A model generated the notes under the pieces. It saw only the letters and a program-made list of their open reading frames with translations, ran no database searches and was not told where the DNA came from. Position numbers and translations under genes: made by a program. Below are positions 1 through 8,758 of a stretch of 64,000 nt of DNA, piece after piece; within the stretch, counting starts at the first letter, position 1, and each line of letters starts with the position of its first letter. Source of the stretch: Haliscomenobacter sp041740695 (GTDB taxonomy: Bacteria; Bacteroidota; Bacteroidia; Chitinophagales; Saprospiraceae); the NCBI RefSeq assembly GCF_041740695.1, contig NZ_JBGSLK010000113.1:62001-126000 (forward strand). Direction: 5' to 3'.

Positions 1-1
1 C

Positions 2-436
2 AACATTCGGCGTTATGAATGGCTGGATTGTGCGACGCAAAAAGTGGTTTCGCCACTGTCGAGCCCTTTCTTTCTGCCTGAAAGCAATGGCCGTTATGCC
101 GTTCGTTTGTATACCGATACTTGTGTGTATACTTCCGGCTGTCATACCGTACAAGTCAGCACGGCCATTCGGCAGCTCGATTTTTCTCAACAAATCCAGT
201 ATTATCCTAATCCCAGCAGCAGCGAGCTGCATTTAAAACTCCCCAGTGATTTGACGGGTCATTACCACTTGACTTGGATCAACAGTACCGGGAAAGTGAT
301 TCAGGTTGAAAAAAAATGGTTGAATGCCGAAAATGAATTCAACACAGAAAGGCTCAGCAATGGCTTGTATTTGTTGCGTTTACAAAAAATCGACGAAAGT
401 GCCTGGGCTGTTTTGAAGTTCATCAAGGCAGAATAA
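2..436 (+). CDS. Secreted protein with T9SS type A sorting domain (5' partial)
   Basis: The reading frame is open from the first bases of the window, so the gene begins upstream. The visible 144 residues hold the end of an Ig-like or PKD-like repeat (NGRYAVRLYTDTCVYTSGC, the pattern common before sorting domains) and then a C-terminal sorting domain: YYPNPSSSELHLKL, followed by TWINSTGKVI and NGLYLLRLQ near the end. PNP and the GLYLLRL strand are the hallmarks of type IX secretion signals in Bacteroidota. The protein would therefore be exported to the surface or outside. The function of the missing N-terminal part cannot be judged. Confidence 0.85.
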   Translation, partial: NIRRYEWLDCATQKVVSPLSSPFFLPESNGRYAVRLYTDTCVYTSGCHTVQVSTAIRQLDFSQQIQYYPNPSSSELHLKLPSDLTGHYHLTWINSTGKVIQVEKKWLNAENEFNTERLSNGLYLLRLQKIDESAWAVLKFIKAE

Positions 437-493
437 ACAGGTAAAAAACTTTAATCCATTTTTTATCCCAAAAAACCTACTTTAGCCTCCATA

Positions 494-613
494 AGTAGTG
501 GGGCAAAAACAAGTATTCATTTTTCTTGAACCAAAGGATTAAATAAGGCACTTGAAATGGATCGTTTACTTATCTAATCATTTGGCAAAATGAACACTTG
601 TTTTTTATCGCCC
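494..613. repeat. ~120-bp imperfect palindromic element, copy 1 of 3
   Basis: Begins AGTAGTGGGGCAAAAA and ends TTTTTTATCGCCC. The two halves are imperfect inverted repeats (ACAAGTnTTCATTTT and CCAAAnGATTA in each arm). Related copies lie at 7225-7346 (inverted) and 13860-13980. It fills most of the spacer before the gene at 630 and ends 16 nt before its ATG. It has no coding capacity and resembles a MITE or REP-like element. Confidence 0.85.
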
Positions 614-629
614 ATAAATTTCGCACGAC

Positions 630-2210
630 ATGAGAACCTGCATCAGCACGCTGCTGTTTTGCTGCGTGGTACATTTTGCCCTGGGCCAGGCCCAGGCACC
701 CCAACTTCCACCCACCGAAGCCAGTGAGTACATCGGCACCGTTCAACGCCAAACTTTTAAGTACTTCTGGGATTTTGCCCACCCGGTTTCCGGCCTGGCT
801 GCCGAGCGCAACGCCACTCCGAATGTGGTGACCAGCGGGGGCAGCGGCTTTGGCATCATGGCCATTGTAGTGGGTACTTACCGGGGCTGGATCAGCCGCA
901 ACCAGGCGGTAGAGCGCATGTTAAAAATCACCCGCTTTTTGGAAAAAGCAGAGCGGTTTCATGGGGCCTGGTCGCACTGGCTCGATGGAAACACGGGCAA
1001 AGCGGTTCCTTTTAGCCGCTACGACGATGGGGGCGATTTGGTCGAAACGGCCTATTTGGTCAATGGCTTGCTGGTGGCACGCTCCTATTTTGATCAAAAC
1101 TCCAAGGCCGAAATCGAGTTGCGCAACCGCATCAATAGCCTGTGGAAAAGTGTGGAATGGGATTGGTACGCCCATAACGGCCTCTTACACTGGCATTGGA
1201 GCGCCAATCATGGCTGGAAAATGAACCACCCGATTGGTGGCTACAACGAGTGTTTCATCACCTACATTCTGGCCATGGCCTCCCCTACCCACCCGATTAC
1301 TCGTCAGGTGTACGACGATACTTGGAAAAAAAAGGAAGCCAGCCATTTTATCAATGGTAAAGAATATTTGGGCTATACATTGCCACTGGGATTTGACTGG
1401 GGCGGCCCGCTATTTTTTGCACATTATTCCTACCTGAGTCTGGATCCGCGTTGGATGGAGGATGAACATACCAATTATTGGACGCTCAACCTGAACCAAA
1501 CCATGATCAACCGCGCACATTGTATCGAAAGGGCCCCGAAAGCGTATGGTTATTCCGAGCGCAACTGGGGTTTGACGGCCAGCGACAACCACGAATTTTA
1601 TGGTGCGCACCAACCTACCGAAGACAATGGCACCATCACGCCCTCGGCAGCGCTCTCTTCTTTTCCCTACACACCTTATTATTCTTATCAGGCCATGATT
1701 TATTTGTATCGCCAACAGGGCAACCGACTTTTTGGCGACCTGGGCTTTTATGATGCCTACAACGCCAAGGAAAACTGGTATTCCAACCAATACCTGGCCA
1801 TTGATCAGGGCCCGATTGTGATCATGATTGAAAATTACCGCTCAGGCTTGATTTGGAAAATGGGGGCAAAAATTCAGGAAATCCAAACCGCACTGCCCAA
1901 AATGGGCATCAAACGGCCGGATTACCCCACAGGCTTCTACATCTACACTCCAGAAGTGCGATCTGGCATGGTGCACATCATGAAACACGCCGATGAAGGG
2001 AAATACATCTTGGATTTTTACACGGCAGGCACTGAAGCAGTGAGTGTGAGCCTGACCCACAACAAAACTGGGCAGACGCAGGTGTTAGCGGATAAAAAGG
2101 CATTCACGCCTGGCCCGCAACAATTGCGATTCTCGTCAGATTACGGGGATTACACCGTGCTTTTGACTCAAGGGAGTAAAGAAATTAAGCTCAATTTGGG
2201 ATTGAGGTAA
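630..2210 (+). CDS. Secreted glucoamylase-domain glycoside hydrolase, GH144-like (probable endo-beta-1,2-glucanase)
   Basis: 526 residues with an N-terminal signal peptide (hydrophobic stretch ending ALGQA). The C-terminal half carries the Glycoamylase (PF10091) signature in order: NWGLTASD, DNGTITPSAALSSFPYTP, GDLGFYDAYN, and YLAIDQGPIVIMIENYRSGL. These are typical of the GH144 family, whose characterised members cleave beta-1,2-glucan; specificity for that glucan here is inference from family. The N-terminal half (ETFKYFWDF-like helix, then AERFHGAWSHW and DGGDLVETAY) forms the first part of the alpha/alpha barrel. ATG at 630 is used because the signal peptide starts there. It stands alone, 16 nt downstream of a palindromic repeat; no polysaccharide utilisation partners are adjacent, although a TonB-receptor-like gene follows at 2749. 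Confidence 0.85.
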   Translation: MRTCISTLLFCCVVHFALGQAQAPQLPPTEASEYIGTVQRQTFKYFWDFAHPVSGLAAERNATPNVVTSGGSGFGIMAIVVGTYRGWISRNQAVERMLKITRFLEKAERFHGAWSHWLDGNTGKAVPFSRYDDGGDLVETAYLVNGLLVARSYFDQNSKAEIELRNRINSLWKSVEWDWYAHNGLLHWHWSANHGWKMNHPIGGYNECFITYILAMASPTHPITRQVYDDTWKKKEASHFINGKEYLGYTLPLGFDWGGPLFFAHYSYLSLDPRWMEDEHTNYWTLNLNQTMINRAHCIERAPKAYGYSERNWGLTASDNHEFYGAHQPTEDNGTITPSAALSSFPYTPYYSYQAMIYLYRQQGNRLFGDLGFYDAYNAKENWYSNQYLAIDQGPIVIMIENYRSGLIWKMGAKIQEIQTALPKMGIKRPDYPTGFYIYTPEVRSGMVHIMKHADEGKYILDFYTAGTEAVSVSLTHNKTGQTQVLADKKAFTPGPQQLRFSSDYGDYTVLLTQGSKEIKLNLGLR

Positions 2211-2267
2211 ACCTTCTTGAAGCCAGAAAGTTTTAACACTGCTCTATCACTAGACTGAATTCAAGGT

Positions 2268-2558
2268 ATGAAAATCATTGACAAATACCAATTGCAAAGT
2301 GCCGATATTGACCGGATCATCGAAATGGCCTGGGAAGACCGTACTCCTTTCGATGCCATCACCATTCAATTTGGTTTGAGTGAAAAGGAAGTCATCGAGC
2401 TGATGAAGTTTGAAATGCACCCAAACAATTGGAAAAAATGGCGGGCGCGGGTACAAGGACGGTCCACCAAGCACGCTGCCAAGCGGGAAGAAGACGTTTT
2501 GCGCTTCAAATCCAAACAACAGCGCATCATTTCAGGCAATCGAATGAGCAAACGGTAG
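2268..2558 (+). CDS. DUF2805 / TIGR03643 family small protein
   Basis: 96 residues, basic, cytoplasmic. The sequence IDRIIEMAWEDRTPFDAI, then FGLSEKEVIELMK, then a MHPNNWKKWRARV segment matches the TIGR03643 (DUF2805) family, which has a helix-turn-helix-like start and is widespread but of unknown function. The Arg/Lys-rich tail (GRSTKHAAKR...RMSKR) could bind nucleic acid, but this is inference. It begins 57 nt after the glucanase and may be co-transcribed with it. Confidence 0.85.
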   Translation: MKIIDKYQLQSADIDRIIEMAWEDRTPFDAITIQFGLSEKEVIELMKFEMHPNNWKKWRARVQGRSTKHAAKREEDVLRFKSKQQRIISGNRMSKR

Positions 2559-2748
2559 TCGAATTGTGCCGAGTTGTGGGATGAAAATACTATTTCACAT
2601 TTAATATAAGCCTTTTTGTCGATCATCTCTCCGACCTGCCGAAAGAAGTAGCCGAATCATCGAATGCTTATACACGACAGTTTTTTTCGCCGTTACTTTG
2701 TGTCATGAAATCAAGCAATCAAAAAAACGGATTGCAAACCGGCACAAA

Positions 2749-5337
2749 ATGAAAAATATAAGCACATTTTTACCACTGTTCGTAGCTCTAATTTGGGCAG
2801 TGACGGCCACCGGCCAACAAACACCTCCTAGCGGCAACCGCCCTCCAATGCCTGACAACGATGCACCTGCGCTCAACACTGCGCCCAAAGGCAACAACAA
2901 AATCCTCGGTGTAGTAATTGATTCTTTAAGCAAACAACCCGTAGAATTTGCTACGGTTGCTTTGTACCTTAAGAATTCAGCTACACCTGTTGATGGTACA
3001 ACCTCCGATGACAAAGGAAAATTTGAAATCAATGGTATCGCCACAGGTGATTATCGTTTGGTAATTTCCTTTATTGGTTACCGCGACAAATCACTTACCG
3101 ATTTGCGCTTGACTAAAAATGATACCAAAAACTTGGGTAATATCAGTTTTGCTCAAAGTATCAGCACTTTGAAAGAAGTAGAAATTATCGGAACTACCGC
3201 CTTGATTGAAGAAAAGGTAGACCGTACCGTTTACAACGCTGAAAAAGATCTCACCTCCAAAGGTGGTGATGCATCCGAGGTATTGCGCAAAGTACCAATG
3301 CTTTCCGTAGACCTGGATGGGAATGTTTCTCTCCGTGGAAGCTCCAATGTACGGGTACTGATCAACAACAAGCCATCTACCATTATGGCAGCTAGTGTTG
3401 CAGACGCCCTCAAACAAATTCCTGCCGACATGATCAAAACGGTAGAAGTCATCACTTCTCCATCTGCACGTTATGATGCAGAAGGTTCAGGCGGGATCAT
3501 CAACATCGTCACAAAGAAAAATACGCTGCAAGGTTTGACCCTGAATGTAGACATTGGTACCGGCAACCGTGGTTCCAATTTAGGTTTGAACGGCAGCTAT
3601 AGAAAAGGTAAAATGGGCTTTAATCTGGGAGGGCACGGTCGTTTGTTTTACAATCCGGCCCTCACCACTTTGGAACAAACCACCATTAACCCCAGCTTCA
3701 GCAGTCGCACGCTGCAAAATACCGAGTCTTTTGACCGGGGTGGTTTTGGAAACTATAGCTTGTCCTGGGATTACGACATTTCTAAAACACAATCCCTTTC
3801 TGCGAGCGCTCGCTTGGGTGCCCGCAACTTCAACAATGAGCAGGACATTGCTATTTCTTCGTTCAGAGATCAACTGTTGCAATCCAGCTCGTTCCGCAAA
3901 GTGGACAGCAAAAACAACTCGGGTTCCATTGATTTTAACATCGATTACCTGCATACCTTCAAGCCTCGACGCGAATGGAGTATGTCTGCTCAGTACAGCC
4001 GCAACGACCTGACCAACAATTTCGATTCAGACATTTTCGCTGCTGATGAAATCAACCTGCTTAGCAGTACCCGCAACCTGAACGGCAACCTGAATCAGGA
4101 AATGACCTTCCAAACCGATTACCAAACACCCATTGGCGAACGCCAATTGGTGGAATTTGGTGGCAAAACCATCTTGCGGGATGTAGATAGTGATTACAGC
4201 TACTTCCTGGCACAAGGCAGTTCTGGCGTATATACTATAGACCCAAACCGTCCAGCTGGTGCACTGGATTATCAGCAAAATGTAGCAGCTGGTTACCTGG
4301 CTTATACCTTACAAACCAAAAACAAGTATACCTTCAAATTGGGTGGCCGTTATGAGTATACTGACATCAACGCTCAAACGGTTGAAAATGGCAACATCGA
4401 TTTGCCAGCTTACGGCAACTTCGTACCTAGCTTGAACGTGTCTAAAAACATCAAGGGTGGCTTCATCGTCAAAGCGGGTTACAACCGCCGGATTCAAAGA
4501 CCAGGTTTGCAACAATTGAACCCCAACTTCAATAACGCCAACCCACAGAACATCTCCGTAGGTAACCCTGGCTTGAGCCCAGAATTGACCGATAATTTTG
4601 AAGTAGGCGTGAGTGGAAACATCAAAAAGACCTACTTGAACATGTCAGTTTTTCGCCGCATTACCGACAATGCCATCTCACAAATCCGCAAACCATTTGA
4701 TACTTCGGGTGCTGTAATTACTACTTTTGAAAACGTAGGGGTACAAAGAGCTTGGGGAACCAACTTGTTTGGCAACTTCCAAATCACCCCAAAGTGGACC
4801 ATCAACGGGGGCATCGATATTGTATATGCCTTTATGGAAGGCCGCACTACAGGCTTGAATGGCTTGTCTGAAGTGGTTACCAACGAAGGTGTCAACATCA
4901 ACGGCCGTTTGATGACTCAGGTTACCCTGCCTAAAGGTTGGGGTATCCAAGGGTTCAGCTTCATGCGGGGTTCTCAGGTGCAATTGCAAGGACGTCAGGC
5001 TGGCTTTGGGATGTATTCACTTGGCATTCGCAAGGACTTCAAGAACAAAAAAGGAAGCATCGGCTTTGGTGCAGAAAACTTCCTGACCAAAGGGATTCGC
5101 ATGCAAACAGAATTGAGTTCTCCAACCTTTACTCAATTGATGGATACCCAAAGATTGAACCGGGGATTCAAGGTGAACTTCAACTATCGCATTGGCAAAA
5201 TGAGTTTCGATGCACCACGTAAAAAAGCCAAATCAGTTGAAAACGACGACCTAAAAGCAGGCGACGACAACAACGGTGGCAACAATGGCGGCGGAATGCA
5301 GCAAGGTGGCGGTGGCCGCAACAATCGGCAGAAATGA
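2749..5337 (+). CDS. TonB-dependent-receptor-like outer-membrane beta-barrel protein
   Basis: 862 residues from the ATG at 2749, which gives a clean signal peptide (MKNISTFLPLFVALIWAV...GQQ); an upstream in-frame TTG would add 17 residues ahead of the signal and is unlikely. Order: signal peptide, Pro/Asn-rich linker, carboxypeptidase-regulatory-like beta-sandwich at about 50-135 (GVVIDSLSKQPVEFATV), plug domain at about 150-235 (DRTVYNAEKDL, VLRKVPMLSVD, VEVITSPSARYDAEGSGGI), then a 22-strand-type barrel (outer membrane beta-barrel family 3). The C-terminus is a low-complexity Asn/Gly tail rather than a normal terminal aromatic strand. No SusD partner follows, so this is the OMP_b-brl_3 subgroup and not a SusC. 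Substrate unknown. Confidence 0.9.
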   Translation: MKNISTFLPLFVALIWAVTATGQQTPPSGNRPPMPDNDAPALNTAPKGNNKILGVVIDSLSKQPVEFATVALYLKNSATPVDGTTSDDKGKFEINGIATGDYRLVISFIGYRDKSLTDLRLTKNDTKNLGNISFAQSISTLKEVEIIGTTALIEEKVDRTVYNAEKDLTSKGGDASEVLRKVPMLSVDLDGNVSLRGSSNVRVLINNKPSTIMAASVADALKQIPADMIKTVEVITSPSARYDAEGSGGIINIVTKKNTLQGLTLNVDIGTGNRGSNLGLNGSYRKGKMGFNLGGHGRLFYNPALTTLEQTTINPSFSSRTLQNTESFDRGGFGNYSLSWDYDISKTQSLSASARLGARNFNNEQDIAISSFRDQLLQSSSFRKVDSKNNSGSIDFNIDYLHTFKPRREWSMSAQYSRNDLTNNFDSDIFAADEINLLSSTRNLNGNLNQEMTFQTDYQTPIGERQLVEFGGKTILRDVDSDYSYFLAQGSSGVYTIDPNRPAGALDYQQNVAAGYLAYTLQTKNKYTFKLGGRYEYTDINAQTVENGNIDLPAYGNFVPSLNVSKNIKGGFIVKAGYNRRIQRPGLQQLNPNFNNANPQNISVGNPGLSPELTDNFEVGVSGNIKKTYLNMSVFRRITDNAISQIRKPFDTSGAVITTFENVGVQRAWGTNLFGNFQITPKWTINGGIDIVYAFMEGRTTGLNGLSEVVTNEGVNINGRLMTQVTLPKGWGIQGFSFMRGSQVQLQGRQAGFGMYSLGIRKDFKNKKGSIGFGAENFLTKGIRMQTELSSPTFTQLMDTQRLNRGFKVNFNYRIGKMSFDAPRKKAKSVENDDLKAGDDNNGGNNGGGMQQGGGGRNNRQK

Positions 5338-5371
5338 TAGTTTTGGTTAAATATGATTGTTAATTTAGGAG

Positions 5372-5392
5372 GGGAGAGTGCTGCGCTCTCCC
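5372..5392 (+). terminator. GC-rich hairpin after the outer-membrane receptor gene
   Basis: GGGAGAG and CTCTCCC form a 7-bp stem around TGCTGCG, 35 nt after the stop codon. There is no T-run after it, so it may only stabilise the 3' end. Confidence 0.4.
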
Positions 5393-5494
5393 TCACCTAA
5401 ATCTACAGATATGGAAAATCTCCAGTATTTCGATGTAAGCTGTTAATGATCTGCAAAACGCCTGTGATTATTTTTTTTCCTTTACAGGCAACCT

Positions 5495-5502
5495 TATATT
5501 TG
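5495..5502 (+). promoter_or_regulatory. Candidate Bacteroidota -7 box of the YceI gene
   Basis: TATATTTG matches the TAnnTTTG box exactly and lies 85 nt before the ATG at 5588. A convincing -33 TTG is not visible about 20 nt upstream (the region is a T-run), so confidence is limited. Confidence 0.4.
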
Positions 5503-5587
5503 ATGAAGTTGTATAGGGGAGTGCTACATTCCCAAAGCACACTCGAACACTAAAACACTATTGTCTCATTCATTAAAATAGATTTCA

Positions 5588-6181
5588 ATGAAGCATCTGA
5601 CTTTTCTCCTACTCTGCGCAGCGTTTATGGGCATGGCCTTTACCAACCCAGCCAGCAATGCAGTAGTTGTTTACAAAGTAGATACTAGCGCAAGTTCCGT
5701 AAAGTGGACTGCAGCAAAAGTAACGGGCAAACACTTCGGTAAAGTTCCGATCAAAGTAGGTACCCTGGAATTGAACAAGAACAAACTCGTAGGTACTAGT
5801 TTCGAAGTCAACATGGCAGCACTTACAGTAGAAGATGGCGGTGGCAACGAGCGTCTGCGTGGACACTTGACCAATGACGACTTTTTTGCAGTGGACAAGC
5901 ACCCAACTGCTTCCTTCAAATCAACGAAGGTTACTGCAAAGGATAAGCTTGGCAACTATACTCTGGTTGGTGACATGACCATCAAAAACATGACAAAATC
6001 GATCACTTTTGACGCCAATATAGTTATGGTTGGTGGCAAAGCAACCGGCAAAGCAACCATTAAATTGGACCGTACCGATTACGACATCAAGTTCCGTTCC
6101 GGCAAATTCTTCCCTGATTTGGGCGACAAGCTGATCTATGATGAGTTTGAACTGGAAGTGAATCTGGTAGCTGGTAAATAA
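5588..6181 (+). CDS. YceI family periplasmic lipid-binding protein
   Basis: 197 residues, usual length for the family. Signal peptide MKHLTFLLLCAAFMGMAFTN, then the YceI lipocalin-like barrel: YKVDTSASSVKWTAAKVTGK, the central LRGHLTNDDFFAVDKHPTAS motif, VGDMTIKNMTKSI and the closing DRTDYDIKFRSGKFF. Relatives bind polyisoprenoids or amphiphiles in the periplasm. The ligand here is not determinable. It has its own promoter candidate and a strong terminator at 6223-6254, so it is probably monocistronic. Confidence 0.93.
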   Translation: MKHLTFLLLCAAFMGMAFTNPASNAVVVYKVDTSASSVKWTAAKVTGKHFGKVPIKVGTLELNKNKLVGTSFEVNMAALTVEDGGGNERLRGHLTNDDFFAVDKHPTASFKSTKVTAKDKLGNYTLVGDMTIKNMTKSITFDANIVMVGGKATGKATIKLDRTDYDIKFRSGKFFPDLGDKLIYDEFELEVNLVAGK

Positions 6182-6222
6182 CTACTAAGACACATTCTTG
6201 CTTGTGGAAACAAGTTAAGAGG

Positions 6223-6254
6223 AGCCAATCGGAGGAATCCGGTTGGCTTTTTTT
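6223..6254 (+). terminator. Rho-independent terminator of the YceI gene
   Basis: AGCCAATCGG and CCGGTTGGCT form a 10-bp stem (one G-T pair) around AGGAAT and run into seven T's. It sits between the convergent YceI gene and argF'. Confidence 0.85.
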
Positions 6255-6262
6255 GTGCAAAT

Positions 6263-7210
6263 TTACAACCCCTCCAGCACCTTCTTCACCACCGCCTGCG
6301 CCGCCCAAGTCCGGTTGTTCGCTTGAGCAATCACAATCGAATTTGGCCCATCCAGCACGGCATCTTCCACCACCACATTTCGGCGTACGGGGAGGCAATG
6401 CATAAAGCGGGCGTCATTGGCCCAGTTCACTAGTTTGTCCTGCGTGATGGTCCAGGCAGGGTCTTGATTCAGGATTTGGCCGTATTCTCGGTAAGAGGAC
6501 CAGTTTTTGGCGTAAACAAAATCAGCGCCTTCAAAAGCCTTCTTTTGGTCGTATTCCAGCTGGACGCCCTCCATAAATTCATCGGCCAGTTCGTAACCTT
6601 CGGGGTTGGTCACCACTAGATCAACATTGGCGATTTTCATCCATTCCACAAATGAATTGGGAACCGCCTGCGGGAGCGCCCGTACGTGGGGTGCCCAACT
6701 TAATACCACCTTGGGGCGATCTTTCTTTTTAAACTCCTCTATTGTAATCACATCCGCTAAAGACTGCAAAGGGTGGCGCGTAGCCGATTCCAAACTGATG
6801 ATCGGCACACTGGCGTAACGTTTGAAGGCTTCGATCACCTGCTCCGAATAGTCCTTCTCGCGGTCTTTCAAGCCGGGGAAAGTACGGATACCGATGATGT
6901 CGGCGTATTGGCTCACTACGGCTGCGGCTTCTTTGACGTGCTCGGCGCTACCTGCGTTCATAATGGCACCCTCTTCAAACTCCAGGGTCCAGCCCTGGTC
7001 GGCATTCATGCTGATTACTTGCATGCCCAGGTTGAGCGCCGCTTTTTCGGTGCTCAAGCGGGTGCGCAAGCTCGGGTTGAAGAACAACAAAACCATGGTT
7101 TTGTCCTTGCCTGCATCGCGGTATTTGAAAGGGTCAGCTTTGATGTCGCGGGCCAATTGAACCAGCTCAGCCAGGTCAGTTGCGTCTTTAGCGGATGTGA
7201 AGTCTTTCAT
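6263..7210 (-). CDS. argF': N-acyl-ornithine carbamoyltransferase (acetyl- or succinyl-ornithine)
   Basis: 315 residues. It carbamoylates an N-acylated ornithine, the step that replaces ornithine carbamoyltransferase in Bacteroidota arginine synthesis. Seen: carbamoyl-phosphate loop FNPSLRTR at 44-51, LEFEEGAIM, the ATRHPLQSLADVITIEE segment, WAPHVRALPQAVPNSF, the KNWSSYREYG insertion and HCLPVRR near 271-277. The family is close to the Bacteroides fragilis N-succinylornithine enzyme. Known work places a single specificity residue in a loop: Glu (TEEH) in the acetylornithine enzyme of Xanthomonas, Pro (KPEH) in B. fragilis. Here the aligned segment reads SAEH, with Ala89, so acyl choice is unresolved but the acetyl-specific Glu is absent. 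Last gene of the arginine operon. Confidence 0.93.
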   Translation of the reverse strand: MKDFTSAKDATDLAELVQLARDIKADPFKYRDAGKDKTMVLLFFNPSLRTRLSTEKAALNLGMQVISMNADQGWTLEFEEGAIMNAGSAEHVKEAAAVVSQYADIIGIRTFPGLKDREKDYSEQVIEAFKRYASVPIISLESATRHPLQSLADVITIEEFKKKDRPKVVLSWAPHVRALPQAVPNSFVEWMKIANVDLVVTNPEGYELADEFMEGVQLEYDQKKAFEGADFVYAKNWSSYREYGQILNQDPAWTITQDKLVNWANDARFMHCLPVRRNVVVEDAVLDGPNSIVIAQANNRTWAAQAVVKKVLEGL

Positions 7211-7224
7211 GCTGTATGCTTAAG

Positions 7225-7346
7225 GGGCGATAAAAAAATAAATGTTCATTTTGCCAAGGGATTAGCGTAAGGAAACGGTTCATTTCAAGTGCCTTAGCTA
7301 ATCCTTTGGCCTAAAAAAAATGAACACTTATTTTTGCCCCACTACT
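7225..7346. repeat. ~120-bp imperfect palindromic element, copy 2 of 3 (inverted)
   Basis: Reads GGGGCGATAAAAAAATAAATG at the left and ...ATTTTTGCCCCACTACT at the right, the reverse of copies at 494-613 and 13860-13980. It occupies most of the 187-nt spacer between argD and argF' and contains no gene. Confidence 0.85.
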
Positions 7347-7397
7347 AATGCTTGGGTTATTCAGGTTTTAGAACGGGACGCTATTTCGTTTCCGTTC

Positions 7398-8543
7398 CTA
7401 CTCAAGCTCCAGTTTATTCAATGCCTGATCCAGTTTTTCCATAAATAGGTCTACTTCCTTGATGCCCAGGCAAAGCGCTGGCAACAAACGAATGACATTG
7501 GGATTAGAGGAAGAACCCACAAAAACCTTTTCGTCAAATAAAAGACTCTTGCGGAGCTCCGTGGTATTGAAATCAAATTCCATCCCGACCATCAGACCTT
7601 CCCCACGAATTTCTTTAATTAATTCCACTTTTGCCAACTCATCCAACAAATAACTACCTACTTCAGCGGCGTTTTGTACCAGTCTTTCCTGGTACATCAC
7701 CTCCAGTACGGCGATGGAAGCGGCACAAGCCAGGTGACTCCCCCCAAAAGTAGTGCCCAAGAGACCGTGCTTGGCCTGGAATTTTGGGTGAATCAGTACG
7801 CCACCAACCGGGAAACCATTGCCCATCCCTTTGGCGATGGTGATCAGATCAGGCTCAATTCCAGGCACGTGTTGAAAGGCAAAAAACTCACCACTGCGGC
7901 CATATCCTGACTGGATTTCATCCAAAATCAGCACCGTATCGTACTGGTGGCAAAGCGCTTGCATCTCCTGCAACAAATGGGGATCGGGCACGTAAATGCC
8001 GCCAATTCCCTGGATGCCTTCAATGATTACAGCCGCTACGTCGCCCTTGGACAGGCTTTTTTGCACCGCCTCTAAATCATTCCAGGCCACGAGTTCAACA
8101 GGAAAAGTTTTGTTGATGGGGGCCTGGATGTAGGGGCTGTCAGTTACGTTTACCGCGGCAGAAGTCCGCCCGTGGAAGCCTTTTTTGAAGGCGAGCACCT
8201 TGGTACGGCCATTGTGAAAGGAGGCCATTTTGAGGGCATTCTCATTGGCTTCGGCGCCCGAGTTGCACAAAAACAGGTTGTATTGGTCACAACCAGAGAG
8301 GGCACCCAGTTTTTGCGCCAGCTCAATTTGCAGGTCGTTCTGGATGGAATTGGAGTAAAAGCCCAGTGCGTTGAGTTGCTCCGTCAATTTTGCTACGTAG
8401 TGCGGATGGGCGTGGCCGATGGAGATCACCGCGTGGCCGCCGTAAAGATCCAGGTAAGCCTGGCCTTTTTCATCGTAAACGTAGTTGCCCTGTCCTTTGA
8501 CGGGCTTGAGGTTGTAGAGTGGATATACGTCGAAGAGTTTCAT
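7398..8543 (-). CDS. argD: Acylornithine aminotransferase (class III PLP enzyme)
   Basis: 381 residues, the compact length of bacterial ArgD. It converts an N-acyl-glutamate semialdehyde to N-acyl-ornithine with PLP. Seen: GGHAVISIGHAHPHYV near the N-terminus, LCNSGAEANENALKMA (phosphate-binding), FHGRTSAAVNVT, LILDEIQSGYGRSGEFFAF (the Asp holding the pyridine nitrogen) and TIAKGMGNGFPVGG, whose Lys forms the Schiff base. It lies between argC and argF' on the same strand. Acetyl versus succinyl form depends on the pathway variant and cannot be read from the motifs. Confidence 0.92.
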   Translation of the reverse strand: MKLFDVYPLYNLKPVKGQGNYVYDEKGQAYLDLYGGHAVISIGHAHPHYVAKLTEQLNALGFYSNSIQNDLQIELAQKLGALSGCDQYNLFLCNSGAEANENALKMASFHNGRTKVLAFKKGFHGRTSAAVNVTDSPYIQAPINKTFPVELVAWNDLEAVQKSLSKGDVAAVIIEGIQGIGGIYVPDPHLLQEMQALCHQYDTVLILDEIQSGYGRSGEFFAFQHVPGIEPDLITIAKGMGNGFPVGGVLIHPKFQAKHGLLGTTFGGSHLACAASIAVLEVMYQERLVQNAAEVGSYLLDELAKVELIKEIRGEGLMVGMEFDFNTTELRKSLLFDEKVFVGSSSNPNVIRLLPALCLGIKEVDLFMEKLDQALNKLELE

Positions 8544-8575
8544 ATTGCTTGATGATATCCCCTGCTCGCTTATAT

Positions 8576-8741
8576 CCCACGAATAAATTCGTGGGTTGAG
8601 GCTATATATGGCCTCCCACGGATGTAACCCACGATTTAAATCGTGGGATTCCCGTGGGGTGGCAGGGTAGTTTGTGGATAACCCATGGCTTTAGCCGTGG
8701 GTATATGTAACCATGATCCCGCCCACGAATTTATTCGTGGG
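8576..8741. repeat. Cluster of four 20-bp CCCACG-type palindromes
   Basis: Palindromes at 8576-8595 (CCCACGAATAAATTCGTGGG), 8628-8647 (CCCACGATTTAAATCGTGGG), 8682-8701 (CCCATGGCTTTAGCCGTGGG) and 8722-8741. The central bases differ between copies while the CCCAYG/CGTGGG arms are kept. Same family as at 18253-18357, 36236-36256 and 38960-39159. The cluster lies in the argC-argD spacer and ends 17 nt past the argC stop. Confidence 0.85.
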
Positions 8742-8758
8742 ACTTGTGGGTGCATGGA

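Noticed and set aside
7225..7346. Insertion sequence with transposase
   Set aside because: The element is too short and non-coding; no transposase gene occurs anywhere in the window.
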